DNA from: Prochlorococcus sp. AG-409-D09 | GTDB taxonomy: Bacteria > Cyanobacteriota > Cyanobacteriia > PCC-6307 > Cyanobiaceae | Direction: 5' to 3' | Assembly: GCA_003215935.1 (NCBI GenBank) | Contig: QCJQ01000002.1 | Coordinates: forward strand, 28,500-92,499 | DNA length: 64,000 nt | Shown here: positions 16,543 through 23,830 of the stretch, piece by piece | How positions within the stretch are numbered: the stretch's first letter is position 1 | How the letters are laid out: every line of letters starts with the position of its first letter | Notes under the pieces: generated by a model | Database searches by the model: none | What the model saw: the letters and a program-made list of their open reading frames with translations, nothing else | Told to the model about the DNA's origin: nothing | Made by a program: the position numbers and the translations under genes

Positions 16543-16982
16543 GTGAATGCTCTAATACCCTCTGGTAAGCTTCTACCCCTTTAGTAGCTATGTCAGAGCT
16601 CTAAGTGAATTTGATTCCCTTGAGTCACTGTAACTAGGTATTTCACGAATACAATTTCAAACTAAAGTACAATTTTTTTTAATTTTACGAATTTATTTAT
16701 TTTTCTTGCAAGGTTACATTTTAATTTTCATCAATATAATGAGACTTCAGTTAATTAGAATTTAACTGAATTTAAATTTATTGGACTTCTTTTTGAAATT
16801 TTCAATTGAAGATAAAACTCTAAATTTACGTTTGATTGTGCTTTATTTTATATTTTGAGTACATAGATTATTCGTACTTGTATAAAAAGCTATTTTATTA
16901 TTGCTTGTATGAAGAACTTATAGAGTAATCAATAAACCTTTTATACTTTTCTGCTATTAATAACTAGCTATATTTAGTCATT
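16543..16982. other. 440-bp spacer between twin small membrane genes
   Basis: I see no coding frame. A 9-bp hairpin TTCAGTTAA/TTAACTGAA (16746-16770) lies mid-spacer, and a possible TATAAA box near 16880 precedes the second small gene. Each twin therefore appears to have its own promoter. Confidence 0.4.
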
Positions 16983-17132
16983 ATGATTTCTCTATCTTTT
17001 GCAAGTCTTCTTGGTACTCCAGCCCCAACAGCCATAATTGTTGGTATTGCTTCAATTGCACTCTTTGCAATTGTTGGTTTAATGGTTGGCCCTGACTATG
17101 AGGGTATGAATGCTCCAGAGGTCAAAAAATAG
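16983..17132 (+). CDS. small membrane protein B (49 aa), paralogue of the 16332 gene
   Basis: The frame reads MISLSFASLLGTPAPTAIIVGIASIALFAIVGLMVGPDYEGMNAPEVKK. It shares LL(G/S)TPAPTA, the single helix and the VGP(D/N)Y(E/D)G exit motif with protein A. The conserved ends imply that both termini, not just the helix, are under selection. I do not recognise the family. It is followed by a pair of long hairpins acting as a terminator toward the convergent kinase-like gene. Confidence 0.8.
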   Translation: MISLSFASLLGTPAPTAIIVGIASIALFAIVGLMVGPDYEGMNAPEVKK

Positions 17133-17160
17133 ACTAGATATATAATATAACTTTAATATT

Positions 17161-17250
17161 AAAATAACTATAACAATCTTGATAGTTATTTTAGTTACTA
17201 TAAATAAAAAGCTTTCCTTTCTATAGAAATTTTTCTTTTTATTTATAGTA
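17161..17250. terminator. double hairpin between convergent genes
   Basis: The first stem is AAAATAACTAT/ATAGTTATTTT (11 bp, 17161-17192). The second is TACTATAAATAAAAAG/CTTTTTATTTATAGTA (16 bp, 17196-17250), with TTTCTATAGAAA in its loop. Together they fill the gap between convergent genes and end 2 bp from the kinase-like stop, as a bidirectional terminator would. Confidence 0.6.
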
Positions 17251-17251
17251 T

Positions 17252-17860
17252 TTATGTTTTAATGAATTTTAAAACTAATTTTTCTAATTCAGAAATTGAT
17301 GGATGAATAAGCTTATATATCTCTATATTCTTTTCTATCTCTAATAGATTTCTTTGGAAAAGATACCAACCCTTTTCAAACCTTCTTGTTACTTCTATTT
17401 TGTCTCTTTTTCTAAACTTCATGTCTCTCTCTAACCTTCTCTTGTAGCAAATTTCTTTTCTTTCAGATATTAATATATTTATTATATTATTATGCTTAAG
17501 AAGTCTAGCCATATTAAAAGCAAATATCCCTTCAACAATTATAAGACTTCTGTCACTTATTTTATTAATATTTACTGTAATTCTCTCAGAAATTTTTGTT
17601 TTAAAATTATATTTATTAGTATTTATATTTGAAACCCCCTCTTTTACTTTTGAAATATCATTATATAATTTGCTTATATGAATACTATTTATATTATCAT
17701 AATATGAATTATTTACTAAACTTGCGAATTTAGTAAACATGTCGTCTTTATAATAGTCATCTGTGTGAAAAATAATACTACTTTTTATTTTTTTACCTAA
17801 TTTCTTGGCAAGATAAGTTTTACCACTTCCAGATGTTCCTGATATAAAGCAAAATATCAT
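17252..17860 (-). CDS. uridine kinase-like P-loop phosphotransferase
   Basis: This 202 aa protein belongs to the uridine/cytidine or phosphoribulokinase-like kinase family. CFISGTSGSGKTYLAKKL is the Walker A loop, HTDDYYKDD is the substrate/metal-binding stretch after strand 2, LIIVEGIFAF matches the EG(I/V) motif, and KRRLERDMKFRKRD is the lid arginine region. Composition is extremely Lys/Ile/Asn-rich even for this genome, which may indicate acquisition or relaxed selection. The natural substrate cannot be read from sequence. It is probably co-transcribed with the small basic protein 8 bp upstream. Confidence 0.75.
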   Translation of the reverse strand: MIFCFISGTSGSGKTYLAKKLGKKIKSSIIFHTDDYYKDDMFTKFASLVNNSYYDNINSIHISKLYNDISKVKEGVSNINTNKYNFKTKISERITVNINKISDRSLIIVEGIFAFNMARLLKHNNIINILISERKEICYKRRLERDMKFRKRDKIEVTRRFEKGWYLFQRNLLEIEKNIEIYKLIHPSISELEKLVLKFIKT

Positions 17861-17867
17861 TTTTAAT

Positions 17868-18101
17868 TCATTGTGTTTTGCCAGATATTCTTATGCCGTA
17901 AATAAGTTTTTTGATATATCTCTTTCGTTTATCACTATCCAATTTGTCTAAAAGTGTTTTTGTTAACTCATTTTCAAGCTTATTTTGTTTTTTAAGTTTA
18001 TTTCTCTTTATTAGTACTTTACTAAGGCTAATTTTCTTTTTTTGTGTTTCTGCTTTTCTGTTCTCTTCACTTTTAGTCGAAGAATACTTATCAGTTGACA
18101 T
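17868..18101 (-). CDS. small, highly basic protein (77 aa)
   Basis: Nearly a third of the residues are Lys or Arg (AETQKKKISLSKVLIKRNKLKKQNK...). There is no membrane segment. This composition suggests nucleic-acid binding, but no family is recognised. The stop is 8 bp from the start of the kinase-like gene, so they likely form an operon. The overlapping + strand ORF is a shadow. Confidence 0.5.
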   Translation of the reverse strand: MSTDKYSSTKSEENRKAETQKKKISLSKVLIKRNKLKKQNKLENELTKTLLDKLDSDKRKRYIKKLIYGIRISGKTQ

Positions 18102-18421
18102 GATATAACAATGATTTTTGCTTTTTCTCTATAAGGTTACACCCTATAAAGCATTATCTTTCCAAAATTAAGAAATTTGCTAAAACTGTTTTAGTTGCCA
18201 TAAAACATTGACATACCTATTAGTAGTTTTAATAGGATTGCTTCTATGCCCTTTCACTATTATGTATTTATGGGATTTTATATACGAAAATTCACATAAA
18301 GAATCTACTCCTAGGTTTCAAAGATGATTTTTTATAAATGCTAATTATCAAAACTAAGTAAAATTACTAAAATTATATTGATAACAAGTAATCTTGGTTT
18401 TTTCTTGGATCGGTTTACTAA

Positions 18422-18532
18422 TTATGTTTGGTTTGCTTTGAAAATTCTTTTCTCCATTATCTTAAAGAGCAATATCAGAACAGGTATATGGGCAAGTCCA
18501 CCTGCCACTACTTGAGTTTGACTGTATGCCAT
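18422..18532 (-). CDS. tiny membrane peptide (36 aa)
   Basis: The frame MAYSQTQVVAGGLAHIPVLILLFKIMEKRIFKANQT gives one short hydrophobic segment with a basic tail. Composition is better than random AT DNA. The surrounding 580-bp spacer (18102-18679) holds nothing else I recognise. Low confidence. Confidence 0.35.
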   Translation of the reverse strand: MAYSQTQVVAGGLAHIPVLILLFKIMEKRIFKANQT

Positions 18533-18679
18533 TAAACTTTTTAATAACTGTACTAATATTAAGCATTTCTTTTGTCCCAATGTAATCAATTAAAAAATAT
18601 ACATCACTTGTAAATTAAATTAATAGTTACGCTAAAATCTAGGATTTTATACCTATAAATTGTATCTGTTTAGACTGAG

Positions 18680-18916
18680 TTACTCTTCTTTGTCTATTTC
18701 GCTAAGTTCATTCTCAAAGAACCATGTGATTGCTCCGTTGCCAAAATCTATAGCTAATCCAAATTGATTAGCGTCTACCATTTTGTATCCAACTAATTTA
18801 CCGTAAGGATTAGCTTCGATTTGTTTTCTTAAGTTAATAGGTAATTTATCTCTTACTTTGTTTATATCAACTAATAGTGTCTGACCTTTAATGAGTTTAC
18901 TTGAGTCTTTAATCAT
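18680..18916 (-). CDS. DUF2862 family protein
   Basis: The 78 aa protein matches the cyanobacterial DUF2862 pattern: an N-terminal basic strand, KLVGYKMVDANQFGLAIDFGNGAITWFFENEL near the C-terminus, where the family usually has KG(F/Y)K..DG.G..V.F..G...WFFE.E. It is probably a small SH3-like barrel. The function is unknown. It lies upstream of acsF among other small conserved genes. Confidence 0.7.
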   Translation of the reverse strand: MIKDSSKLIKGQTLLVDINKVRDKLPINLRKQIEANPYGKLVGYKMVDANQFGLAIDFGNGAITWFFENELSEIDKEE

Positions 18917-18985
18917 ATAGAAGTTTATTTTATATTAGCTAATTACTCTTCTGAATTTATGCTTATTTTGATCTTTTAACGATAT

Positions 18986-19273
18986 TTACCCAATTATGGA
19001 TAGGCTTAATTCTGATTGCAAGCCTCTTAATTTTATATAATTTTGAAACTCGTGCGACTCAAAGGCTTTTTGAGCGGCGTCTTTTGATTCGAATTCAACT
19101 ACTACTCCAAGCTGTCCTCCATCCCACTCATTCAGATCAGAGTTTTGATTAACATCTTTTGCAATTATTGTTCCACCTACAGATCTAAGCCAAGGTACAA
19201 CAGTTTTTACATATTCAATAAATTGATCAGTATTTGCGATTTTTGCTTGCTTTAGCCAATAACCCTTAGACAT
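18986..19273 (-). CDS. DUF1330 family protein
   Basis: The 95 aa protein shows the dimeric alpha/beta-barrel DUF1330 plan: KGYWLKQAKIANTDQFIEYVKTVVPWLRSVGGTIIAKD, then GQLGVVVEFESKDAAQKAFESHEFQNYIKLR. Members are small ferredoxin-like-fold proteins of unknown function. It may be cotranscribed with the neighbouring DUF2862 gene, 70 bp downstream. Confidence 0.75.
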   Translation of the reverse strand: MSKGYWLKQAKIANTDQFIEYVKTVVPWLRSVGGTIIAKDVNQNSDLNEWDGGQLGVVVEFESKDAAQKAFESHEFQNYIKLRGLQSELSLSIIG

Positions 19274-19383
19274 TAAATCTAAAGAAAAGTTGAAGGATTA
19301 TTGCATGGTTTAGGGTGATTTATTTTTGCTTGGTTTATTTTTTAACAATGAATGCCTGGTCTATCGTTTCTAGATTCGTATTT

Positions 19384-19665
19384 TTACTTAGGGTTTGAAT
19401 AGGTCTCTGCGATAGCAGGTCCAGCTTCATCGTCAGTAAAAACAGGTGTTGTTTCCCATTGTAGGTATTCCCCCCATTCTGCAGCATGTGAGTAAATAGC
19501 TATAGGGTTATCAGTTTCTAAAATGATCCAACCTTTTAAGGATCCTGGGGCATGGTATCTCCCTAGCATTTTGACACCAGGAAAGTTTCCTCTTCCTCCG
19601 AGAAATTTATAGGCGCTTTTTTCATGACAGCCAGGTTTCATTTTCCATTCCATTAAATAAAGCAT
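19384..19665 (-). CDS. DUF3303 family protein
   Basis: The 93 aa protein starts MLYLMEWKMKPGCHEKSAYKFLGG and contains GRYHAPGSLKGWIILETDNPIAIYSHAAEWGEYLQWETTPVFTDDEAGP, the hallmark of the DUF3303 alpha/beta-barrel family common in marine cyanobacteria. The function is unknown. A second, divergent DUF3303 gene sits 3 kb away at 22677. Confidence 0.75.
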   Translation of the reverse strand: MLYLMEWKMKPGCHEKSAYKFLGGRGNFPGVKMLGRYHAPGSLKGWIILETDNPIAIYSHAAEWGEYLQWETTPVFTDDEAGPAIAETYSNPK

Positions 19666-19766
19666 TTGAAGTCATTTATAGTTTTATCGTTCTAGCTAGT
19701 TGTAATTATTTTGTGAACCTATTATTAATAATTAGGATATACAGGGTTCTATGGCGATTGATTTGA

Positions 19767-20018
19767 TTAATTCTCTCTATATACGCTCCAATCAACTTTC
19801 TGCCCGTAACTATCTGAAATAGCGGCAAATGCTATATCCTTATTATCACTTGTTCTGACTACAATTTCTTTTGCTCCTAAATATGGAACTCTTATTTCTG
19901 ACTTGCTTTTGTCAGCTTGTTTTTGTTCATTAGGTGTAAGCATTGAAAGTATTTTTTCCCATATCTTCAAATCAGAAGTCTCTACGTCAACTGTAAATTT
20001 ACTTGGCCTTTGATCCAC
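19767..20018 (-). CDS. conserved hypothetical protein (83 aa)
   Basis: This is a soluble mixed alpha/beta protein (SKFTVDVETSDLKIWEKILSMLTPNEQKQAD...EIRVPYLGAKEIVVRTSDNKDIAFAAISDSYGQKVDWSVY). It looks like a typical picocyanobacterial conserved protein. No family name is assigned. It is divergent from the next small + strand gene. Confidence 0.6.
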   Translation of the reverse strand: MDQRPSKFTVDVETSDLKIWEKILSMLTPNEQKQADKSKSEIRVPYLGAKEIVVRTSDNKDIAFAAISDSYGQKVDWSVYREN

Positions 20019-20133
20019 GATGAAAATTTTTCTTAATTATATCTAAGATTTCGTTATAACTTAGTTTAACTGAAGAAAAAGATATTTACATTTAATTTAT
20101 TTAGGTTATTATTATATTGGATATTCGGTTGAA

Positions 20134-20313
20134 ATGCGTCTTCTAACTACTGAAACCCGAAGGAAACTTGAATGCATTATACAAAAAATATCTCTAGGAG
20201 AAGAAGTAAGTTTAAATCAAAGAATAGAATTACAGAAGTATTGCATGCATATTCCTTACTTAAGAGGAAAACTAGCTCAAGCCTTACGAATACAAGCAAC
20301 TATTCAGCTTTAG
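20134..20313 (+). CDS. small conserved protein (59 aa)
   Basis: ATG at 20134 opens MRLLTTETRRKLECIIQKISLGEEVSLNQRIELQKYCMHIPYLRGKLAQALRIQATIQL, a helical, soluble and fully coding-like sequence below the ORF-track cutoff. Similar small proteins occur across cyanobacteria in my recollection. The function is unknown. It precedes acsF by 220 bp. Confidence 0.7.
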   Translation: MRLLTTETRRKLECIIQKISLGEEVSLNQRIELQKYCMHIPYLRGKLAQALRIQATIQL

Positions 20314-20396
20314 TAATTAAATATATTTAGATACGGGTTAACCCTTTTATTAGTGCGTAATAAATATATACTAGCCTTTTAACGCAGAAACATAAA

Positions 20397-20453
20397 TCGA
20401 TCTGATCGACTAAAAATCAAAATAAACGAACTAGCTCGATTAAGACCTTAATC
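20397..20453. promoter_or_regulatory. two adjacent dyads upstream of acsF
   Basis: TCGATC-T-GATCGA (20397-20409) and GATTAAG-AC-CTTAATC (20438-20453) lie 80-136 bp before the acsF start, and GGGTTAACCC lies at 20335-20344. The near-zero loops suggest operators for dimeric regulators rather than RNA hairpins. No specific factor is assigned. Confidence 0.4.
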
Positions 20454-20532
20454 AAGATCTATTAATTCATCCCTCAATCTGACCGTTTTTTTCGATTTAG
20501 GGCATAGAATTCACTTCGGATCTATTAATGGA

Positions 20533-21636
20533 ATGACAGCCACAGCTTCTACTCCTTCTCTTAGAGTTGATACAAGAGGTAAAAATGAGTTACCACCTCA
20601 TTTAAATGAGAATTTATTAACCCCTAGATTTTATGTTACTGAATTCAATAAGGCCTCAAAAACTAATCTAGAGGATGCAAGAGAAGAGTTTGAGGCAATG
20701 TTTAATGAGATGAAAGCAGACTATAACTGTACACATTTTGATAGAAAAGCTAGTTTAGACCGGTTAAAGGAATTACCTCAAAAAGACAAAGAAGTTTATG
20801 AAAGCTATCTTGTACGATCAGTCGTATCAGAGTTTTCAGGATTTTTACTATTTAAAGAGATATCAAATCGCCTTAAGAAAAATGGCAATAAAGAATTAAG
20901 TAAGCTTTTTACTTTTTTAGCTAGGGACGAAGCAAGGCATGCTGGTTTTTTAAGCAGAGCATTAGTTTCTGAAGGTATTGAGGTTGACTTACCTCATTTG
21001 GGAGGGAAAAGAGCTGCTACATGGTTCCCAATTAGTTGGGTTATTTATTCAGTTTATCTTTCTGAAAAAATAGGTTATTGGAGATATATCTTGATGGATC
21101 GTCATTTAAAAGCCAATCCTGAAGAGGCTTTTGCTCCTTTATTTGATTTCTTTGAACCGTGGTGTCAGGACGAAAATAGACATGGTGATTGCTTCACTGT
21201 GATGATGCGTTGTTGGCCTGGAATTACAGCTGGATTTAGAGGTAAGTTACTTAGTCGTTTCTTTCTTTGGAGTGTTTTCTTGACTCATACTCTTACGGTA
21301 TGTGAAAGAGGAGACTTTTATGAATTGTTAGGAATTGATCCTAAAGAATTTGATGAAGAAGTGATAATAAGGACTAACCATACCTCTAAAAATGCATTCC
21401 CTTGGGTTTTTGATTTCGAAGATGGAAGATTCTGGGACTTAAGAAATAAAATAATACTAGCTTTTCGCCAATTTGTAGAAGCAAAGGGAATCAAAAAACC
21501 AGTTAAACTAGCTAGATTTGTTACTCTTATATTTAGACAATTTGCATTACCAATGCAGAAAACAGAAGCAATAAGATATGACAAGCAAGTAGCTTTTACA
21601 GGTCAAGATATATTGAATTTCTGGATTGATAAATAA
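20533..21636 (+). CDS. acsF: Mg-protoporphyrin IX monomethyl ester oxidative cyclase
   Basis: AcsF is the O2-dependent di-iron enzyme that forms the isocyclic ring E, converting Mg-protoporphyrin IX monomethyl ester to divinyl protochlorophyllide at the membrane. The 367 aa protein has the ferritin-like di-iron ligands: ARDEARHAGFLSRAL and a second DENRHGDCF, with an upstream acidic helix (SEFSGFLLFKEI). NENLLTPRFYVTEFNK is the conserved family N-terminus. Length equals the usual cyanobacterial enzyme. The long 220-bp upstream region carries palindromic candidate operators. The downstream neighbour, a ferredoxin, is convergent; a role as electron donor is only a suggestion. Confidence 0.95.
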   Translation: MTATASTPSLRVDTRGKNELPPHLNENLLTPRFYVTEFNKASKTNLEDAREEFEAMFNEMKADYNCTHFDRKASLDRLKELPQKDKEVYESYLVRSVVSEFSGFLLFKEISNRLKKNGNKELSKLFTFLARDEARHAGFLSRALVSEGIEVDLPHLGGKRAATWFPISWVIYSVYLSEKIGYWRYILMDRHLKANPEEAFAPLFDFFEPWCQDENRHGDCFTVMMRCWPGITAGFRGKLLSRFFLWSVFLTHTLTVCERGDFYELLGIDPKEFDEEVIIRTNHTSKNAFPWVFDFEDGRFWDLRNKIILAFRQFVEAKGIKKPVKLARFVTLIFRQFALPMQKTEAIRYDKQVAFTGQDILNFWIDK

Positions 21637-21650
21637 GATTATTTATTAAT

Positions 21651-22037
21651 CTAAATCTCGAAAGGGTTACCTGCTTGTGTATCTATACCTTTAAAATATT
21701 TTCCAAATTGTGATTCGTATACTTCATCCTCATCTTGAGTTTCACACTCTAGAGGACCAATAGCTTTTGAAACGCATAAAAGTCCATAGCCTTTATTTCT
21801 CATTTCTTGAGATAACCCAATACATGCTGTTTGATCTAAATTTCCTGAAATTATTTTCACTGCACACTCTGAGCAACATCCGTTTCTACAAGAGAATGGT
21901 AATTGTTCACCTATTATTTGGCCATTTTCATCTTTCGATTCGAAATTTCTAAGTATATATTCACCATCTGGTACCTCAAAGGTATATGTTTTACCTGTTT
22001 GCTTATGATGGATAGTGATTTTATGAAGTGGTTTCAG
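21651..22037 (-). CDS. plant-type 2Fe-2S ferredoxin with no canonical start codon
   Basis: The ORF track shows only the C-terminal 69 aa. In the same frame upstream the sequence reads VPDGEYILRNFESKDENG..LPFSCRNGCCSECAVKIISG. It contains Cys-X4-Cys-X2-Cys and, 29 residues later, the fourth Cys (GLLCVSKAI), the complete 2Fe-2S ligand set. The frame is open back to a TAA at 22053-22055, yet contains no ATG, GTG or TTG before the cysteine region. The best candidate starts are CTG at 22037 (128 aa) or an ATA/ATT just upstream. Function: one-electron carrier. The protein is longer than PetF (about 97 aa) with an acidic C-terminal extension. Confidence 0.85.
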   Translation of the reverse strand: MKPLHKITIHHKQTGKTYTFEVPDGEYILRNFESKDENGQIIGEQLPFSCRNGCCSECAVKIISGNLDQTACIGLSQEMRNKGYGLLCVSKAIGPLECETQDEDEVYESQFGKYFKGIDTQAGNPFEI

Positions 22038-22110
22038 AGGATTAAATGATATTTATATTGATTCTATCTAAATTGTGATCTTACTTCTTGTAAATCTTAA
22101 CTTAATTAGG

Positions 22111-22458
22111 TTACAAGTCGTTTTTTCGTTTAATTCCAATATCTCTTCTTTTGTCTGGTTCAGGAGGCTCAGGAGCAATTTCCCAAAGCTGATCTTTATT
22201 TATATTTGTTGTAGTTCTTTTACCACCAAATCTTAATTTAAGCCAAGCTATAGTAGAAGAATCTTCAGCAATAACAGCTTCTACTCCACTTTCATCAGTT
22301 AGATTCAATTTTTTTACTTTTTCTGGAGTGAGATACCACATGGGATAATCATTTCCCTTTCTAGATCTTCGTTCATGTATTGACTCTCTCAATTGCCCAT
22401 TTCCACAGAGTTGGCCTTCGGGAGCTAATAGAACATGAAGAGCTTGCGGCTCTGACAT
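22111..22458 (-). CDS. conserved picocyanobacterial protein (115 aa)
   Basis: This soluble protein starts MSEPQALHVLLAPEGQLCGNGQLRESIHERRSRKGNDYPMWYLTPEKV and ends in a Pro/Lys/Arg-rich tail (APEPPEPDKRRDIGIKRKNDL). The composition suggests a small folded domain plus a disordered basic tail. I do not recognise a family. It is likely in the same transcription direction as the ferredoxin, 74 bp away. Confidence 0.65.
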   Translation of the reverse strand: MSEPQALHVLLAPEGQLCGNGQLRESIHERRSRKGNDYPMWYLTPEKVKKLNLTDESGVEAVIAEDSSTIAWLKLRFGGKRTTTNINKDQLWEIAPEPPEPDKRRDIGIKRKNDL

Positions 22459-22676
22459 ATTTACTTATTAATCGAAAAATAATTTACCATTTTATCAGGG
22501 TGAATAAGTATTTATCCATTATTTGAAAACAAACATTTAATTAATTTTTTAATGGCCACACCAAATAGCACAAGTTGTGTCATATTCTTTAATGGAATGA
22601 ATTTTATATAGTTTTTATAGCTATTAAAATTTCAAGTTTTTTGTTCTAATAGAATAAGCTTTCTATTTTGAAATTA

Positions 22677-22964
22677 TTATCTAAAAAAATCAGCAGCTTC
22701 ATTCATTGTTGCTGCAGGCTGTATTTCTATGTCTAGTCCTAGTTTTCTCCATTTTCCATAAACTTCCCATAGAATTTTTAAAGACTCTGCTTGTACTATC
22801 GAAACTCCTGTTCCATTTTGAATTAATGAACACCAACCTAATCTTTTGAACCCTTTAGGATCATTTTCAAATTCTTTATTGTCAAACCATTTAACAAAGG
22901 CTTTACCTGCTTCAAATTGAGTTTTAGCATCTGGTGTTTTCCAGGTAATTAAATAAGTTTGCAT
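22677..22964 (-). CDS. DUF3303 family protein (second copy)
   Basis: The 95 aa protein opens MQTYLITWKTPDAKTQFEAGKAFVKWFDN and contains GFKRLGWCSLIQNGTGVSIVQAESLKILWEVYGKWRKLGLDIEIQPA, the DUF3303 plan. It is divergent from the copy at 19384, so this is not a recent duplication. The function is unknown. Confidence 0.7.
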   Translation of the reverse strand: MQTYLITWKTPDAKTQFEAGKAFVKWFDNKEFENDPKGFKRLGWCSLIQNGTGVSIVQAESLKILWEVYGKWRKLGLDIEIQPAATMNEAADFFR

Positions 22965-23192
22965 TTTTCTAATATTGATTGGCTTATTATTACCGCTAAA
23001 ACAAGCTTTAATAAGGATTTATGTTTAAATTATATTAATTTTATATAGATAAAAATTATTATAAAATGTCTACTTTAATAGAAGTAGTTAGATACTCTTT
23101 GCCTTAATATATAGGTCATTAAATCTATTTATTTTATTTTCTTTAATGTTTTTTAATTTAATTTATATTTTAAAAATTTTAATCTTTGTGAT

Positions 23193-23441
23193 TTAAGAAG
23201 TAGAACTATTGTTGTTTTCATTTGCAGTTTGGGCTGTTGCTTTCTTAGCTGCTTCTTGTTGTTCTGCAGCTATTTTGGATTTCTCAAATTCTATGCGAGC
23301 ATTTAATTTTCCATTTGATCTCATCCAACCTTCTACAGTTGCTTCATTTCCATTTGCTTTACATTCTTCTTGATACCGAAGAAAGGGATACCAATGATGA
23401 TTTGCAACTTTGGGATCACTTGCATTTAGTGGATCATTCAT
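23193..23441 (-). CDS. tandem paralogue 2: small conserved protein (82 aa)
   Basis: The protein shares DP(K/S)xAxHHWxPFLRYQxECK...GWMRSxGKLNxxIxFExxK with the gene immediately upstream at 23479. The conserved core (HHW..FLRYQ.EC, WMRS.GKLN) is followed by a variable Ala/Gln/Asn-rich tail. It is a tandem duplication of an unrecognised picocyanobacterial family. The spacing of 38 bp suggests co-transcription. Confidence 0.75.
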   Translation of the reverse strand: MNDPLNASDPKVANHHWYPFLRYQEECKANGNEATVEGWMRSNGKLNARIEFEKSKIAAEQQEAAKKATAQTANENNNSSTS

Positions 23442-23478
23442 TTTTTTAATTTCTTACCTTTTATTATTCTATCTCGAT

Positions 23479-23715
23479 TTAACCTTTTTTATCGTCTTTC
23501 TTAATTGCTTCAGCAGCTGCTTTTGTATTTTCAAAATCGATTAGATCATTTAATTTTCCGGTGGAGCGCATCCAATCATTTATGGTCACTTCTTTTCCTT
23601 GTTCTTTACACTCTTTCTGGTATCTCAAGAATGGATGCCAATGATGATCAGCAGTTGAGGGATCACTTGTTCTTCTTGGATCAACAGTCACTTTTCTATG
23701 AGTAGTTTGATACAA
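23479..23715 (-). CDS. tandem paralogue 1: small conserved protein (78 aa)
   Basis: The core SDPSTADHHWHPFLRYQKECKEQGKEVTINDWMRSTGKLNDLIDFENTKAA is about 60 percent identical to the downstream paralogue by eye. His-His-Trp and the Cys are kept in both. It ends in a Lys/Asp-rich tail rather than the neighbour's Asn/Ser tail. The function is unknown. Confidence 0.75.
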   Translation of the reverse strand: MYQTTHRKVTVDPRRTSDPSTADHHWHPFLRYQKECKEQGKEVTINDWMRSTGKLNDLIDFENTKAAAEAIKKDDKKG

Positions 23716-23830
23716 GTATCATCGCATTTGTTTGAGCTGGATTATCTTCCTTGGTGTTTTTTTCTATAATTTGATGCATTTAAATCTTTAATACTATTTA
23801 AAATAGGTTCTCATACTTCGGTTTTGATTA

